A stretch of DNA of 64,000 bases from Chloroflexota bacterium (GCA_030603665.1 JAUVXJ010000004.1:62001-126000), one strand, 5' to 3'; shown: positions 34,921 through 43,652, counted from the stretch's first letter. A program made the numbers and translations. The notes: generated by a model not told the origin, from the letters alone.

Positions 34921-35034
34921 CTCCTAATGTGTATGGACGTGAAGTCCTCTCCTGACGTACTCAGACAATATGAAGGCATGGCGCATTCTTTGCGGAGGAT
35001 TCACGCTGCGGGTCGATGCAGCAGCCACCAGTGG

Positions 35035-35667
35035 CTATGTCGGGCTTTCCTGCCCCAGGTGCTCCAGACTACCGACCAATGAGATCTCAGCCTCGCCGTC
35101 CGCGAGGGCGATGACGTTCAAGGCTGTGCTCTCTTGTGGAGGGGTATGCCAGATGATGGACAGGTCCTCATTCATAAAATGGCACATGGCGGTCTTGGCG
35201 GGAATCGCGTGGGTGACGACGCATACGCTGTTGCCTCGTTCCACCGAGACGATGTGCTCCAGGGCGTCCACTGTCCTGGTTTGCACCTCTTCCAGAGTCT
35301 CCCCGCCCGGCATGCAGTGTTCGTGAGGCCTGAATTGCCAAACGACGAGTTGCTCTCGATCGGACTCCTTCACTTCCTGCGCGGTGTTACCCGTCCACCC
35401 ACCGAAGTCCATCTCTTGTAGATCTCTGATCCTGATTACGCCTCTCCGGTGCCTGGCAGCCAGGGTGGAGGCCGTCGCGAAAGCTCCATTATATGGACTG
35501 GAATAGAACGAGTCGATTCCCTCGCCCTTCAGATGCTCGCTCAAGAGCCTGGCGTGCCTCTTGCCCTTCCGCGACAACGCGTGGTTAGAGGGACCCAGGA
35601 AGACGCCATCTTTGTCCGCGGTGGTTTCCGCGCAGGCGACAAGAAAGAGTCTGGTCGTGACCTCCAT
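35035..35667 (-). CDS. Histidine-phosphatase-fold protein lacking the catalytic RHG motif
   Basis: 210-residue protein with the phosphoglycerate-mutase-like fold. The catalytic RHGxT box at residues 11-15 reads A-C-A-E-T, so the phosphorylated histidine and the phosphate-binding arginine are both lost. The second arginine is also replaced (SSPYNGAFATA in place of SSPLxRAxQTA). The EMDFGGWTG segment and the second active-site region (VTHAIPAKTAM) remain, with its His. It is therefore probably a non-catalytic relative, or has a new activity. The frame is intact and codon use normal, so it is unlikely to be simply decaying. ATG at 35667. Confidence 0.8.
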   Translation of the reverse strand: MEVTTRLFLVACAETTADKDGVFLGPSNHALSRKGKRHARLLSEHLKGEGIDSFYSSPYNGAFATASTLAARHRRGVIRIRDLQEMDFGGWTGNTAQEVKESDREQLVVWQFRPHEHCMPGGETLEEVQTRTVDALEHIVSVERGNSVCVVTHAIPAKTAMCHFMNEDLSIIWHTPPQESTALNVIALADGEAEISLVGSLEHLGQESPT

Positions 35668-35703
35668 GATGCTTCACCGCCTCTCGCCAACTCAGGGGAA
35701 GCG

Positions 35704-36609
35704 TCATGTATCCCTACCCGGCACAAGAACGGTGGGACGCCGCTTCCCTTCCTGCTGCCCCGGGACCAGGACCGAGGGACGTTCCCCGGGCTCGACATCG
35801 CTAGGTGTGAGCACAGCGGGACGAGGTTCATCCTCGCTCTCTGTCTGATACGGCAGCAGGACCCTGGGCGGGCCAAGTTCTCCTCTCAGCTTGAGCATGA
35901 AGTGATTGAAGAGGTAGCTTCTATCCCGCAGAAACTGTGCCCATGACGCCTGGTAGTGTTCCTCCTGGGCAGCCGCGAACATCTCCCGCATGTGGTTCTT
36001 GAGATCATCTTGCACTTCGGGCGGTACGAGCGTGCTGATCCAGGAGAAACGGCAAAACTCACCCGACGTAGCCAAGCGAGCCAACAGCAGGTGGCCCACC
36101 TCGATGCCTTGCAGAGAGGGTGTATGCCGGACCTGGGCTTCAAGGTTCTGAAACACGTCCAGCAGCCCGATGCTCTTTCCCTCCTCAAGCTCAGTCACCT
36201 CGAGAGCGCTGAAAAGGGCTTCACTGTCAGCTTGGAGCAGATCCCGCTCTTGGGTGGACAGCGCTGGCGCTTCTTGCTCTGAAAAGATCTCCACAATCCT
36301 TCTGCCGTCGGCAGCAGTAGGGTAGTCGTGGACGTACCAATCCAGGAAGTCCATGATCTGTGTGGGCGCCAGATCGTTCACCTGCTCGATGGTGTAGATC
36401 TTGTTCCAGTAGATGTCAGACGCTGACTCGAGCTCTCGGGCGAATTGCGGCTGCCTGGAGAAGTCGAGCAGCTTGTCTGTCATGGTGTCCCATGCCCTGT
36501 CTCGGCTCATGGCTTCGGATTTGCCGGTCGTTTCCTCTTTCAGGCAACAGTACTTGTATTTCTTTCCGCTGCCGCAAGGGCAAGGATCATTCCTACCAAT
36601 CTTACTCAC
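35704..36609 (-). CDS. SEC-C motif protein
   Basis: 301-residue protein starting with a SEC-C zinc motif, VSKIGRNDPCPCGSGKKYKYCC (residues 1-22; Cys ligands CPC and the final CC). This motif, known from the SecA C-terminus, binds zinc and interacts with ribosome or SecB-like partners. The remainder is helical, with QIMDFLDWYVHDYP and LNHFML-like segments. The C-terminal ~40 residues contain three similar RPxVLxP motifs (RPAVLTP, RPSVLVPG, RPTVLVPG). The GTG at 36609 is set by AGGAGG 7 bases upstream. Function not known. Confidence 0.8.
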   Translation of the reverse strand: MSKIGRNDPCPCGSGKKYKYCCLKEETTGKSEAMSRDRAWDTMTDKLLDFSRQPQFARELESASDIYWNKIYTIEQVNDLAPTQIMDFLDWYVHDYPTAADGRRIVEIFSEQEAPALSTQERDLLQADSEALFSALEVTELEEGKSIGLLDVFQNLEAQVRHTPSLQGIEVGHLLLARLATSGEFCRFSWISTLVPPEVQDDLKNHMREMFAAAQEEHYQASWAQFLRDRSYLFNHFMLKLRGELGPPRVLLPYQTESEDEPRPAVLTPSDVEPGERPSVLVPGQQEGKRRPTVLVPGRDT

Positions 36610-36715
36610 CGCTATACCTCCTGACCCACAGGCTCCCTGCAATGAGGTGGCCCAGAGCCCAAGAGTATTCTAACATAGAATTCCTCAGTATGGAAATCAT
36701 ACCACCAGGGGCGTG

Positions 36716-38077
36716 TCATGTGGCTGGTGCCAGGATGCGATTGCCGGAGAGGGCGCTAGCCTTAGCTCGTTTGAAGTCGTCTAGACCGGCCGGACACCAG
36801 GAGAAGGGGTAGATGGAGTCATTGTGAAGCAGCGGGTCGGCACCGGCGTGGATGTGCCCTGCACTCACGGCGCGTTCCCACTCCTTGGTCCCAGGAATGA
36901 GAGAATAGGTCGTGATCTGGACCAGGGCGCCGCAATCGTGGACGAACTCAACACTGTCCATGACCTCTTCCACCGATTGTCCGGGAAGTCCCATGAGGAC
37001 GTAGCCGGTGATCTGTTCCGCGCCGAATCCGGCCTCCTGGAGATAGCGGACGGCTCGCTGGAAATCCCGGTTGCTGATCTTGGCACCAGTGCGCCGCTGC
37101 TCAAGAGCGCTCGAAGTCTCCAGGCCGAGCCTGACGGTCTTGAATCCAACCTCGTGCATCTTGGTCGCTAGAGCTTGATCTACGTAGCGAGCATGCAGTC
37201 CGTTAGGCGAGTGGAACCGGCAGTCGAGACCTCGCCGCAAGATCTCATCTAGAAGCACGAGTACGTGGTGCTCCGGGTCCACAAGCAGGGCATCGTCGTA
37301 GAAGGCGAAGTCCCGGATTCCCAACTCTCTCGCACAGTGCTCGATCTCGTCCGCCACACGATGGGGGTCTCTCCGCCGGAAACCTCGTGGGTGAAGCAGG
37401 GACGACGCGCAGTAAGTGCAGTGGAACGGGCAACCGCGAGACGTCTCGATGGCGACGAAGCCCTGGTTCCTGCGAAGCTCGTGCAGGGGACTAGGCAGGG
37501 AGTCGAGAACATCACTGTGGCGTGTGCAGTTGGATCTGTTGCCAGTCAGTTCATCGACGACGTGCAGCGCCTTGAGTTCCCCCTCGCCTGTGACCACATG
37601 GTCAGCGCCCGACCCCTCCCGGGCGTGCTCAGGACAGAGCGTGGCGTAGATGCCTCCCAGGATGACTGGCACCCGGGGAAAGCGCGCTTTGACCCTGCTG
37701 ATAGCCTCGTAAGGCCCCGGGTACCAGTATGTCATCCCGGAGGTGACCAAGACGGCATCAGGGCGAGGTTGCCGGTCCAGCTCCTCCTGGAAGACCTCGA
37801 CGGGGAGGCCGTATCTTCCGTAGCGACGCCGCACGTGAGAGAGGACAGAGGGCGTTTCCACGAGGGTCTTGGCGAACTTGCCGCAACCGTATGCGTCCTC
37901 TCGAGGTACGGAAGGCAGCCCGGGGTGGCGCCTATCAAGGCAGTCCATGAGGTCGACCTCGTAGCCATTCTCCTTGAGCACGGCGGCTATGGAGAGCAGT
38001 CCCAGCGGCTCGCTCCATTCGCAATAGGCGGCGAAGTCGTAGATCCAAGGGTTGATGAGGAGAATGCGACCTTTCAT
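36716..38077 (-). CDS. B12-binding-domain radical SAM protein
   Basis: 453-residue enzyme with an N-terminal cobalamin-type domain (residues 1-165; VPVILGGIYATLCPEHA). A radical SAM domain has CPFHCTYC as the cluster motif and ends in a helical C-terminal part. The N-terminus RILLINPWIYDFAAYCEWSEP is typical of the uncharacterised B12/radical SAM group. GADHVVTGEGELKAL is the standard linker. The ATG at 38077 is the natural start. It faces away from the Cys-rich lipoprotein gene. Substrate not deducible. Confidence 0.82.
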   Translation of the reverse strand: MKGRILLINPWIYDFAAYCEWSEPLGLLSIAAVLKENGYEVDLMDCLDRRHPGLPSVPREDAYGCGKFAKTLVETPSVLSHVRRRYGRYGLPVEVFQEELDRQPRPDAVLVTSGMTYWYPGPYEAISRVKARFPRVPVILGGIYATLCPEHAREGSGADHVVTGEGELKALHVVDELTGNRSNCTRHSDVLDSLPSPLHELRRNQGFVAIETSRGCPFHCTYCASSLLHPRGFRRRDPHRVADEIEHCARELGIRDFAFYDDALLVDPEHHVLVLLDEILRRGLDCRFHSPNGLHARYVDQALATKMHEVGFKTVRLGLETSSALEQRRTGAKISNRDFQRAVRYLQEAGFGAEQITGYVLMGLPGQSVEEVMDSVEFVHDCGALVQITTYSLIPGTKEWERAVSAGHIHAGADPLLHNDSIYPFSWCPAGLDDFKRAKASALSGNRILAPAT

Positions 38078-38441
38078 GAGCTGTCTTGTGTACTGTTCCG
38101 CGTATGTTGCATGGGGTCAATTGATTCCAAAGATCCCTGTGTGGACTGCAATAGATTGTACTCTCAGTCCTTAAGTCCACACAACGGAGTGGCATGCGAC
38201 ACAGGCGAGTGTGCGCTCCCTGCGGAACCCTCCTACGTCTCCGCGCCAGCCCGCTGCGCACTCCGAAGATCGTCTTGAGTTCGAGTGGCGGGACTGGAGG
38301 CACCGGGCCAGTTCTGAGTCTCGCGGCATCGAGCTGGGCCGCTTGACACCGGACCGGTCTGCTGCTATAGTAGGCCAAACCGCCGATGGCCGCGCCTGTC
38401 TGCTCATTGACGAGCACAGGCAAGAGGAGAAGGAGGAAGTG
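38078..38441 (+). other. Divergent intergenic region before the Cys-rich lipoprotein
   Basis: 364 bases with no gene. It holds the strong promoter at 38343-38371 and the AAGGAGG ribosome site at about 38429-38437. Nothing else recognised. Confidence 0.5.
38343..38371 (+). promoter_or_regulatory. Promoter of the Cys-rich repeat lipoprotein
   Basis: TTGACA (38343-38348), 17-base spacer, TATAGT (38366-38371). The match to consensus is 11 of 12. Confidence 0.75.
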
Positions 38442-39770
38442 ATGGGAGTACGGAGAAGACTTGTATCTGCTGGCGTGGTACTGATCGTGGCACTTCTGCT
38501 GGGTGCGGTACTTATGGGGTGCAGTCCATGCGACATTCTGCCTATTCCGGGCGCGGAGCCGGAGATACAGTTCTGGGCCAGCGAGCAGGTGGTGCCGCAC
38601 GGCGGGTGCACCCTGCTGCACTGGGAAGTGAGCGGCGCCGAAGACTATCCCATCTTCTTCAACGGAGATGAGGTTGCTCCGACAGGGCAGGTGGAGATGT
38701 GCCTGGAGGAGTCAACGACTTTCGAGCTCGTAGTCGCGGCGCCGGGCGGTTCAATCAGAGAGATGGTGACTATCGCGGTTGAGCCGCCAGAGGGAGAACC
38801 TCCTCCTGAGGAACCCCCTCCTTCTGAACCACCGCCTGAGGAGCCGCCCCCTGAGGGAGGTCCTGAGGTCATCATCGTCATCGTTGACCCAGATGCGATC
38901 GCCCAGGGTGGGTGTGCCATGCTGCACTGGGAGGTACATCCTCCCGAGTGGCCGGTTCTGATCAACGGCCAGGAGGTACCGCCCATTGGGGAGCGCGAGG
39001 AATGCCCACAGAGTACCACGACCTATGAGCTGGTTGTGGAAGCGCCCGGCGGCCCCCAGCAGCGCTCGGTGACCCTCCACGTGGAGGGCGGAGAGGAGCC
39101 TGCCCCGCCACAACCGACTTCCACCAGCCCGCCCCCTGGTGCCACAGCGACGCAGCCTCCACCGGCACAGCCAACGTCGACCCAGCCGCCGCCGGCGCAA
39201 CCCACGGCGACAACTTTCGTGCCGGTCTGGGGTCAATGCACTTGGGTCCCAGTGCACCCGACGATCAACAGCCACCAGCCTAACACCTGGTGCCCGAATG
39301 GGAGTTTCCTGACTGGCCTGGACCTCGATCAGGAGGCATCATATGATGCGATGGACTCTCCCGTGGTTGGACAGGCGCAATGCTGTCCGCTGTCCGTGGC
39401 ACAGTTCAGTCCGTGGGGCCAGTGTTCCTGGGTCCGAGTGCACCCGGCGAAGAACAGCCACCAGCCCGAGGTCTGGTGCCCATCCGGGCAGTATCTGACG
39501 GGTTTGGACCTCGATCGTGAGGCATCGTACGACCCGCTCGACTCTCCAGTGGTTGGCCAGGGTTTCTGCTGCCCGCTGGGTGATCCGAAGTACACTGGCT
39601 GGGGTTCATGCTCCTGGGAGAAGGTGGAACAGGCGGGGATCAAGAGTCACCAAGCTGTAACCTGGTGTCCGAACGGGAGCTTCCTGGCAGGCCTGGATCT
39701 TGATCGTATCTCTGCGGACGCCAAGGACTCTCCCGGAGTTGGTCAGGCGTACTGCTGCAGTCCGAACTAA
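38442..39770 (+). CDS. Lipoprotein with two Ig-like domains and three Cys-rich repeats
   Basis: 442 residues. The signal peptide ends in the lipobox VLMGC (Cys27). Two ~70-residue Ig-like domains share GGCxxLHWEV, each with a central NG(D/Q)EV strand and a TxxELVV end strand (residues ~41-113 and ~142-214). They are separated by P/E-rich linkers. A PT-rich linker then leads to three Cys-rich modules of ~54 residues at residues 263-316, 325-378 and 387-440, with a 62-residue period. Each has WGxCxW, SHQ, WCPxG, GLDLD, DSPxVGQ and CC(P/S). The even cysteines suggest disulfides made outside the cell. I do not recognise the module. ATG set by AAGGAGG at 6 bases. Confidence 0.85.
   Translation: MGVRRRLVSAGVVLIVALLLGAVLMGCSPCDILPIPGAEPEIQFWASEQVVPHGGCTLLHWEVSGAEDYPIFFNGDEVAPTGQVEMCLEESTTFELVVAAPGGSIREMVTIAVEPPEGEPPPEEPPPSEPPPEEPPPEGGPEVIIVIVDPDAIAQGGCAMLHWEVHPPEWPVLINGQEVPPIGEREECPQSTTTYELVVEAPGGPQQRSVTLHVEGGEEPAPPQPTSTSPPPGATATQPPPAQPTSTQPPPAQPTATTFVPVWGQCTWVPVHPTINSHQPNTWCPNGSFLTGLDLDQEASYDAMDSPVVGQAQCCPLSVAQFSPWGQCSWVRVHPAKNSHQPEVWCPSGQYLTGLDLDREASYDPLDSPVVGQGFCCPLGDPKYTGWGSCSWEKVEQAGIKSHQAVTWCPNGSFLAGLDLDRISADAKDSPGVGQAYCCSPN
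39228..39761 (+). repeat. Three tandem copies of a Cys-rich coding module
   Basis: DNA encoding the three ~54-residue modules, 186 bases apart in start. The first two are the most alike (both carry ATCxASYD-like acidic and DSPVVGQ segments). The third is diverged (KVEQAGIKSHQ). Each copy conserves four cysteines in CxW, WCP and CC positions. Confidence 0.8.
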
Positions 39771-39837
39771 ACGCTTAGCCGTACGGCTGACGCTGGCGCC
39801 GATGAATGCGCCGCTCGACCTTCGGTCTACGACGACG

Positions 39838-39863
39838 ACAGCCCCCGCCAGAGCGGGGGCTGT
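39838..39863 (+). terminator. Rho-independent-type hairpin after the Cys-rich lipoprotein gene
   Basis: Perfect 11-bp stem (ACAGCCCCCGC / GCGGGGGCTGT) with a CAGA loop, 68 bases after the stop. No strong U-run follows (TACTATC). It also lies between two convergent genes and could serve both strands. Confidence 0.6.
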
Positions 39864-39887
39864 TACTATCTCTGACCTTGACGCTAA

Positions 39888-40871
39888 TCACCCGTCAGGA
39901 TTCAGGAGGTGTGAGTTCCGTCGTCTCCAAACAACGCCCACCGGGTATCCCACCATTTTAGCCAGGTCTCCCCAGACACGGATGACAGGCACCCAGAGGA
40001 CGGCCTTGAGCTTGTCCCCCAGCGATAGGTCACGGAGCATGGGCCGTAGCCGCCGGTAGGGGGTCCACAGATAGCCCCCTGCGCCTATGAGGAGCAGCGA
40101 CCACCACAGGGGGTGTTGGATTACACCCATGGCGACGACCAGGGGAACGCCCACCGGGTAGGTCAGATAGCGGACTGTGTGTCGCCTGCGCCACAGGTCG
40201 GCCTTGCCGTCCCCCCTGGCGTACTGAAAGTACTGGTGCCAAAAGGCCCGGAGGCTCCCCCGGGGGCGGAAGTAAGCGACGGCCTCCGGCGCGAAGTGGA
40301 ACTTGTGTCCGGACTCCAGCAAGGCGAAGTCGAAGACCAGGTCCTCGCAGAAATCAAGCCATTCGGGATAGCCGCCCACCTCCTGCCAGGCCTCCCTTCG
40401 AAAGGCCACAGAGCGGCTGGAGGGCAGGAAACTCTGAGGGTCTACCTCTGTTTCCACGGGGAGCACGGTGGCTGCCATAGCTGTCTCGAAGACGGTCTGG
40501 GGATCTGGGAGGAAGAAGCCGCTCACCACATCCAGAGCCGCATCTTCCTGGAGGGGGCGGGTGAGTTCCTCGAGCCAGTGGGGAACCAGTCGCACGCCTG
40601 CGTCAGTGCTGGCGATGATCTCTCCCTTGGCGGCTCTGATGGCCTCGTTTCGCCCCTGGGAGATGTTAGTTCCCTCGCGGATGAGCAGCCTGATGGGAAG
40701 TCGGGGCCGGTGGCTCACTATGCGCTCCAGCGTGCCGTCGGTGGAACCACCGTCGACGATCACCACCTCGGAGGGTGAGATGGTCTGCGAGCGCAGGGAA
40801 TCCAGCAGCCGGCCGATGGAGGAGGCTTCGTTCTTTACGGTGACGATGATGGATACGTCACTCCCGCTCAC
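39888..40871 (-). CDS. Glycosyltransferase family 2
   Basis: 327-residue GT-A fold glycosyltransferase. It has IIVTVKNEASSIGRLLDSL, VVIVDGGSTDGTLE (nucleotide-sugar binding), an ASTDAGVRL acidic motif and an EDLVFDFALL acceptor/base motif. The C-terminus has two or three hydrophobic helices (residues ~245-290 and beyond). The start is a GTG at 40871, overlapping the upstream gene's stop by 14 bases. A longer frame to 40940 lies inside the zinc-ribbon gene. Probably polymerises or decorates surface glycans. Confidence 0.85.
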   Translation of the reverse strand: MSGSDVSIIVTVKNEASSIGRLLDSLRSQTISPSEVVIVDGGSTDGTLERIVSHRPRLPIRLLIREGTNISQGRNEAIRAAKGEIIASTDAGVRLVPHWLEELTRPLQEDAALDVVSGFFLPDPQTVFETAMAATVLPVETEVDPQSFLPSSRSVAFRREAWQEVGGYPEWLDFCEDLVFDFALLESGHKFHFAPEAVAYFRPRGSLRAFWHQYFQYARGDGKADLWRRRHTVRYLTYPVGVPLVVAMGVIQHPLWWSLLLIGAGGYLWTPYRRLRPMLRDLSLGDKLKAVLWVPVIRVWGDLAKMVGYPVGVVWRRRNSHLLNPDG

Positions 40872-41385
40872 TATGCTCTTCTGGTAGGCTGCCGTCCGGC
40901 GTGGTGGTGGGGACGCGGTGTATCGCGGTCTTGCTGCCACAGTAGGGGCAGACGGTCCAGTTCAGCTCCATAAGGCGACCGCAGTCTGGGCATTTCTTCC
41001 GTAGTTGGGTGTAGCACTGTGGGCATACCATGTAGTCCCGCTCGATGAGTTCCTTGCAGGAGGGGCAGACCTCAACGTCTTCTATGCCCTGGAGCAGCAC
41101 CTCCTCTTCCAGAGAGCGCTCGTACGCCTCGGACAGCGTCTCGCGGGGACGAAGGATGAAGTAGAGAATGAGCCCAGCAAGGTTCACTGGGGGCGGTGGC
41201 ACTACCAGCAGAGTGCCCAGCGCCTGGGTGAAGATGTCTCTAGATCGAGCGCGGACGTCTCGAAAGGTCCAGACAATCAGGCTGAACCAGAAAGCGACGA
41301 AGTATGCGCCCACCACCCAGAATAGGACCTGGCCGATCAAGCCCAGGGTGGCGAGCAGTTCCGTGAGATCAGGGATCTCTGGCAT
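40858..41385 (-). CDS. Membrane protein with C-terminal zinc ribbons
   Basis: 175 residues. Two transmembrane helices are at residues ~15-40 and ~55-78 (the second with PPPPVNLAGLILYFIL). The soluble C-terminal part has paired CxxC units: CPSCKEL, CPQCYTQL, CPDCGRL and CPYCGS, i.e. two zinc ribbons (DZANK-like). ATG at 41385. It overlaps the GT2 gene and is probably an accessory protein. Function unknown. Confidence 0.8.
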   Translation of the reverse strand: MPEIPDLTELLATLGLIGQVLFWVVGAYFVAFWFSLIVWTFRDVRARSRDIFTQALGTLLVVPPPPVNLAGLILYFILRPRETLSEAYERSLEEEVLLQGIEDVEVCPSCKELIERDYMVCPQCYTQLRKKCPDCGRLMELNWTVCPYCGSKTAIHRVPTTTPDGSLPEEHSERE

Positions 41386-41795
41386 AAGTGTCTCCTCGCA
41401 GGAACGTTGATCAGAGAAAGAGCCGATTGCCTTGAGTTATACCAGAAAAGGGGGGCTGCGGCAAGTATGGAGTACAGGGCAGACTTGGAGATTGCCCCAC
41501 GGCTGCCGATGGCTGCGTGGCTTCGAGACAAGAGCGTTCCTGAGCGACCAGGTTCGCGCCGGACTGAAGTCCCGCGAAAACCGGCTTCAGCCGGGTTGCC
41601 CTACGATATTCGGCGTGGTTTTTCGAGGGCAGTTGTGTTCGTCAAGAGCCGATGCTACAATGTCTCTGCCGCAGAACAGGGGAGCACACGCCCGTTGCAG
41701 AGGTGCGGTGACAGGGTGCGTTAGGGGAGGTACAGTTTGCTGAGATTCGTCGTCGGCACTCGATTCGGGAGCCGCCAGCGTCGCCAGGACACTCC
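41386..41795 (+). other. Intergenic region before the polysaccharide cluster
   Basis: 410 bases without a credible gene. It contains a promoter-like element (TTGTGT 41633-41638, 17 bases, TACAAT 41656-41661) pointing right. A bulged hairpin with CCGG-CTGAAG / CTTCAG-CCGG arms lies at 41559-41594. The hairpin resembles extragenic palindromes but occurs once here. Confidence 0.4.
41633..41661 (+). promoter_or_regulatory. Candidate promoter of the polysaccharide cluster
   Basis: TTGTGT, 17-base spacer, TACAAT. The -10 is good and the -35 only partial. Confidence 0.45.
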
Positions 41796-42268
41796 ATGCG
41801 GGTACTAGTAGTCGGCCGGTCGGTGCTGCCCTTCGGCCCCGACGTGGGAGGGGCAGAGCTGGCGGGCTACTATCTAGCGGTCAGCCTGGCGGAGATCCTC
41901 GATTGGGTCCAGATGAGCCCGTGGGAGTGCCGCTTCCCGGTCGCAGCCGATGCCCCCGTGGCCTCATCGTGTCGAACACCTACCATCCTCTCTGGCGCTT
42001 CATCGCTGACGGACGTGAGATCAGCCCCCAGCCCAGCTACTACTTCGTAAGTTCCTACTACATCGACAAAGTCGGAGAGTATGATCCCACTCTGGAGTTC
42101 GTGGGTCAACGATATCAGTGGTTTGCCTTCGCGCTGTCAGGCTTGGCCTACGGCGCCACCATTGTCGCTCTCGCAGTCTGTCTACTGCGCGCGAGGAGAA
42201 GGGCGCAGGGACTCAGCCTCGGAGGTGACACACACCATGCCACTAGGCGGGTGAGCCATGACCGCTGA
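41796..42268 (+). pseudogene. Fused remnant of a GT4 glycosyltransferase and a polytopic glycan membrane protein
   Basis: The ATG at 41796 opens a typical GT4 N-terminus (MRVLVVGRSVLPFGPDVGG then AELAGYYLAVSLAE). After ~35 codons family similarity is lost. From ~41950 in another frame comes a different protein's C-terminus: GLIVSNTYHPLWRFIADGRE, PTLEFVGQRYQWFAFALSG and a transmembrane helix, as in YfhO/PMT-type membrane proteins. The two halves are out of frame and far too short, so this is a deletion junction of two genes. The tail overlaps the flippase start by 11 bases. Confidence 0.7.
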
Positions 42269-43556
42269 CAGCGACCTCCCTGGTCTGGCGGCGATAAGGA
42301 GGAACCTCTCCGCGCAGATCGGGCATTCTTGGGCGCTGGTGGCTGCGATGATGTCAAGCCACCTGCTGAGCTATCTGTATCAACTCTACATGAGCAGGAG
42401 TCTTCCGGCTTCGGATTTCGGACTTCTGAACGGTCTCATGGCTTTCTCGCTGCTGCTCACCATCCCCGTGAGCACCATCCAACTCACGGTGGCTCGTCAG
42501 ACCGCTGAGACGGTGGTCAGTTCAGGCTACGCGCAAGTGCGCAGGTACCTGCGCGCGGATCTGCGCCGCACGGCACCGATCATTCTCGGAGGACTCGGAG
42601 CCTATCTCGTCGTCAGCCCCATCCTCGCCTCCTTCTTCCACACGTCGCTCCTGCCTATCTGGCTGGTGGGCGCCGTCTCTCTGGCTGCGCTCTGCCTCCC
42701 CTTCGCCGAGGGCGTATTGCAGGGCATGCAGCGGTTCCAGCCACTGGCGGCAAGCGTCTTCATCAAGTACGTCGGCAAGCTGGCGCTGGGAGTACTCCTG
42801 GTGCTGATGGGGTTGGGCGCTGAGGGCGCCCTGGCAGCGCTGTTTCTGTCGAGGGTAGCAGCTGCGCTTTTTGTGTTCTCCGTGGTGGCTGCGAGCCACA
42901 GTGGGGCACGTTCGGCGACGGACACCGTGCCCGAGTCAGGAGGCGCCTACCCCAGGGACTTGTGGCCGACCTTGGTCACTTACGCCTCCGTGGTTCTGCT
43001 CATGAACGTTGACGTGATGCTGGCCCGGCACTATCTGTCTGCAACTGACTCCGCGCACTACGCCATAGCTGCTCTCTTGGGGAAGATCGCCTATTATCTG
43101 CCCGGTTTCCTGATCATCATCATCGTACCGAAGGTGGCGAGCGCTCGCGCCTCGGGGCGATCAACGAGGCGGTATCTCACGGGAGCGTTCCTGGCCACCT
43201 TGGCTGCAAGTGGAGGAGTCGTTCTCGTCTACGGGCTCTTCCCCCAACAGGTGATCTCCATCCTCTTCGGCAGCAAATATGCATCTCCGGAGACGGCCAC
43301 TCTGGTCTTCTACTACTCGGTCGCCATGTTGATCCTGTCGGCTCTCTACCTCGAGGTTCACTATCTGCTAGCCAGGAGAATCACTCAGCCACTGTATGGA
43401 CTCCTTGCAGGCCCGGCAGTGGCGCTCATGGGCATGGTGTGGCGGCATGAAAGCGGGATCCAATTGGTGGGAACGCTAACGGTGGGGCTTCTCGTTGCCT
43501 TGTTGGTGGTGAATCTGCTCGTCGTCGCCGGCGGAGACTTGGCTGAGAGATCCTGA
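42258..43556 (+). CDS. Polysaccharide flippase (Wzx/MATE-like)
   Basis: 432-residue integral membrane protein with about 12 predicted helices. It begins ALVAAMMSSHLLSYLYQLYMSRSLPASDFGLLNGLMAF, the standard opening of oligosaccharide flippases of the MOP superfamily, and contains basic cytoplasmic loops such as RQTAETV. It would move lipid-linked glycan units across the membrane. The ATG at 42258 overlaps the pseudogene tail. Within a glycan cluster (GT2, MTase, GT4), so probably functional. Confidence 0.85.
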   Translation: MTADSDLPGLAAIRRNLSAQIGHSWALVAAMMSSHLLSYLYQLYMSRSLPASDFGLLNGLMAFSLLLTIPVSTIQLTVARQTAETVVSSGYAQVRRYLRADLRRTAPIILGGLGAYLVVSPILASFFHTSLLPIWLVGAVSLAALCLPFAEGVLQGMQRFQPLAASVFIKYVGKLALGVLLVLMGLGAEGALAALFLSRVAAALFVFSVVAASHSGARSATDTVPESGGAYPRDLWPTLVTYASVVLLMNVDVMLARHYLSATDSAHYAIAALLGKIAYYLPGFLIIIIVPKVASARASGRSTRRYLTGAFLATLAASGGVVLVYGLFPQQVISILFGSKYASPETATLVFYYSVAMLILSALYLEVHYLLARRITQPLYGLLAGPAVALMGMVWRHESGIQLVGTLTVGLLVALLVVNLLVVAGGDLAERS

Positions 43557-43652
43557 GGCGAGGGGGTGCGTGTCAGCCATCGTGCAGGCTGTCGACGGGT
43601 TAGGCGTGTGTATCAGCAGGCGTGATCGTAGGAGAAGCGGTATAGTCAGGCG

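Noticed and set aside
37265..38278. A 337-codon open frame on the plus strand across the second radical SAM gene
   Set aside because: Antisense shadow of a well-defined gene. No ribosome site and no recognisable domain.
41559..41594. Bulged hairpin as a REP/MITE-type repeat
   Set aside because: Only one copy was seen in 64 kb, so no claim of a repeat family can be made from this window.
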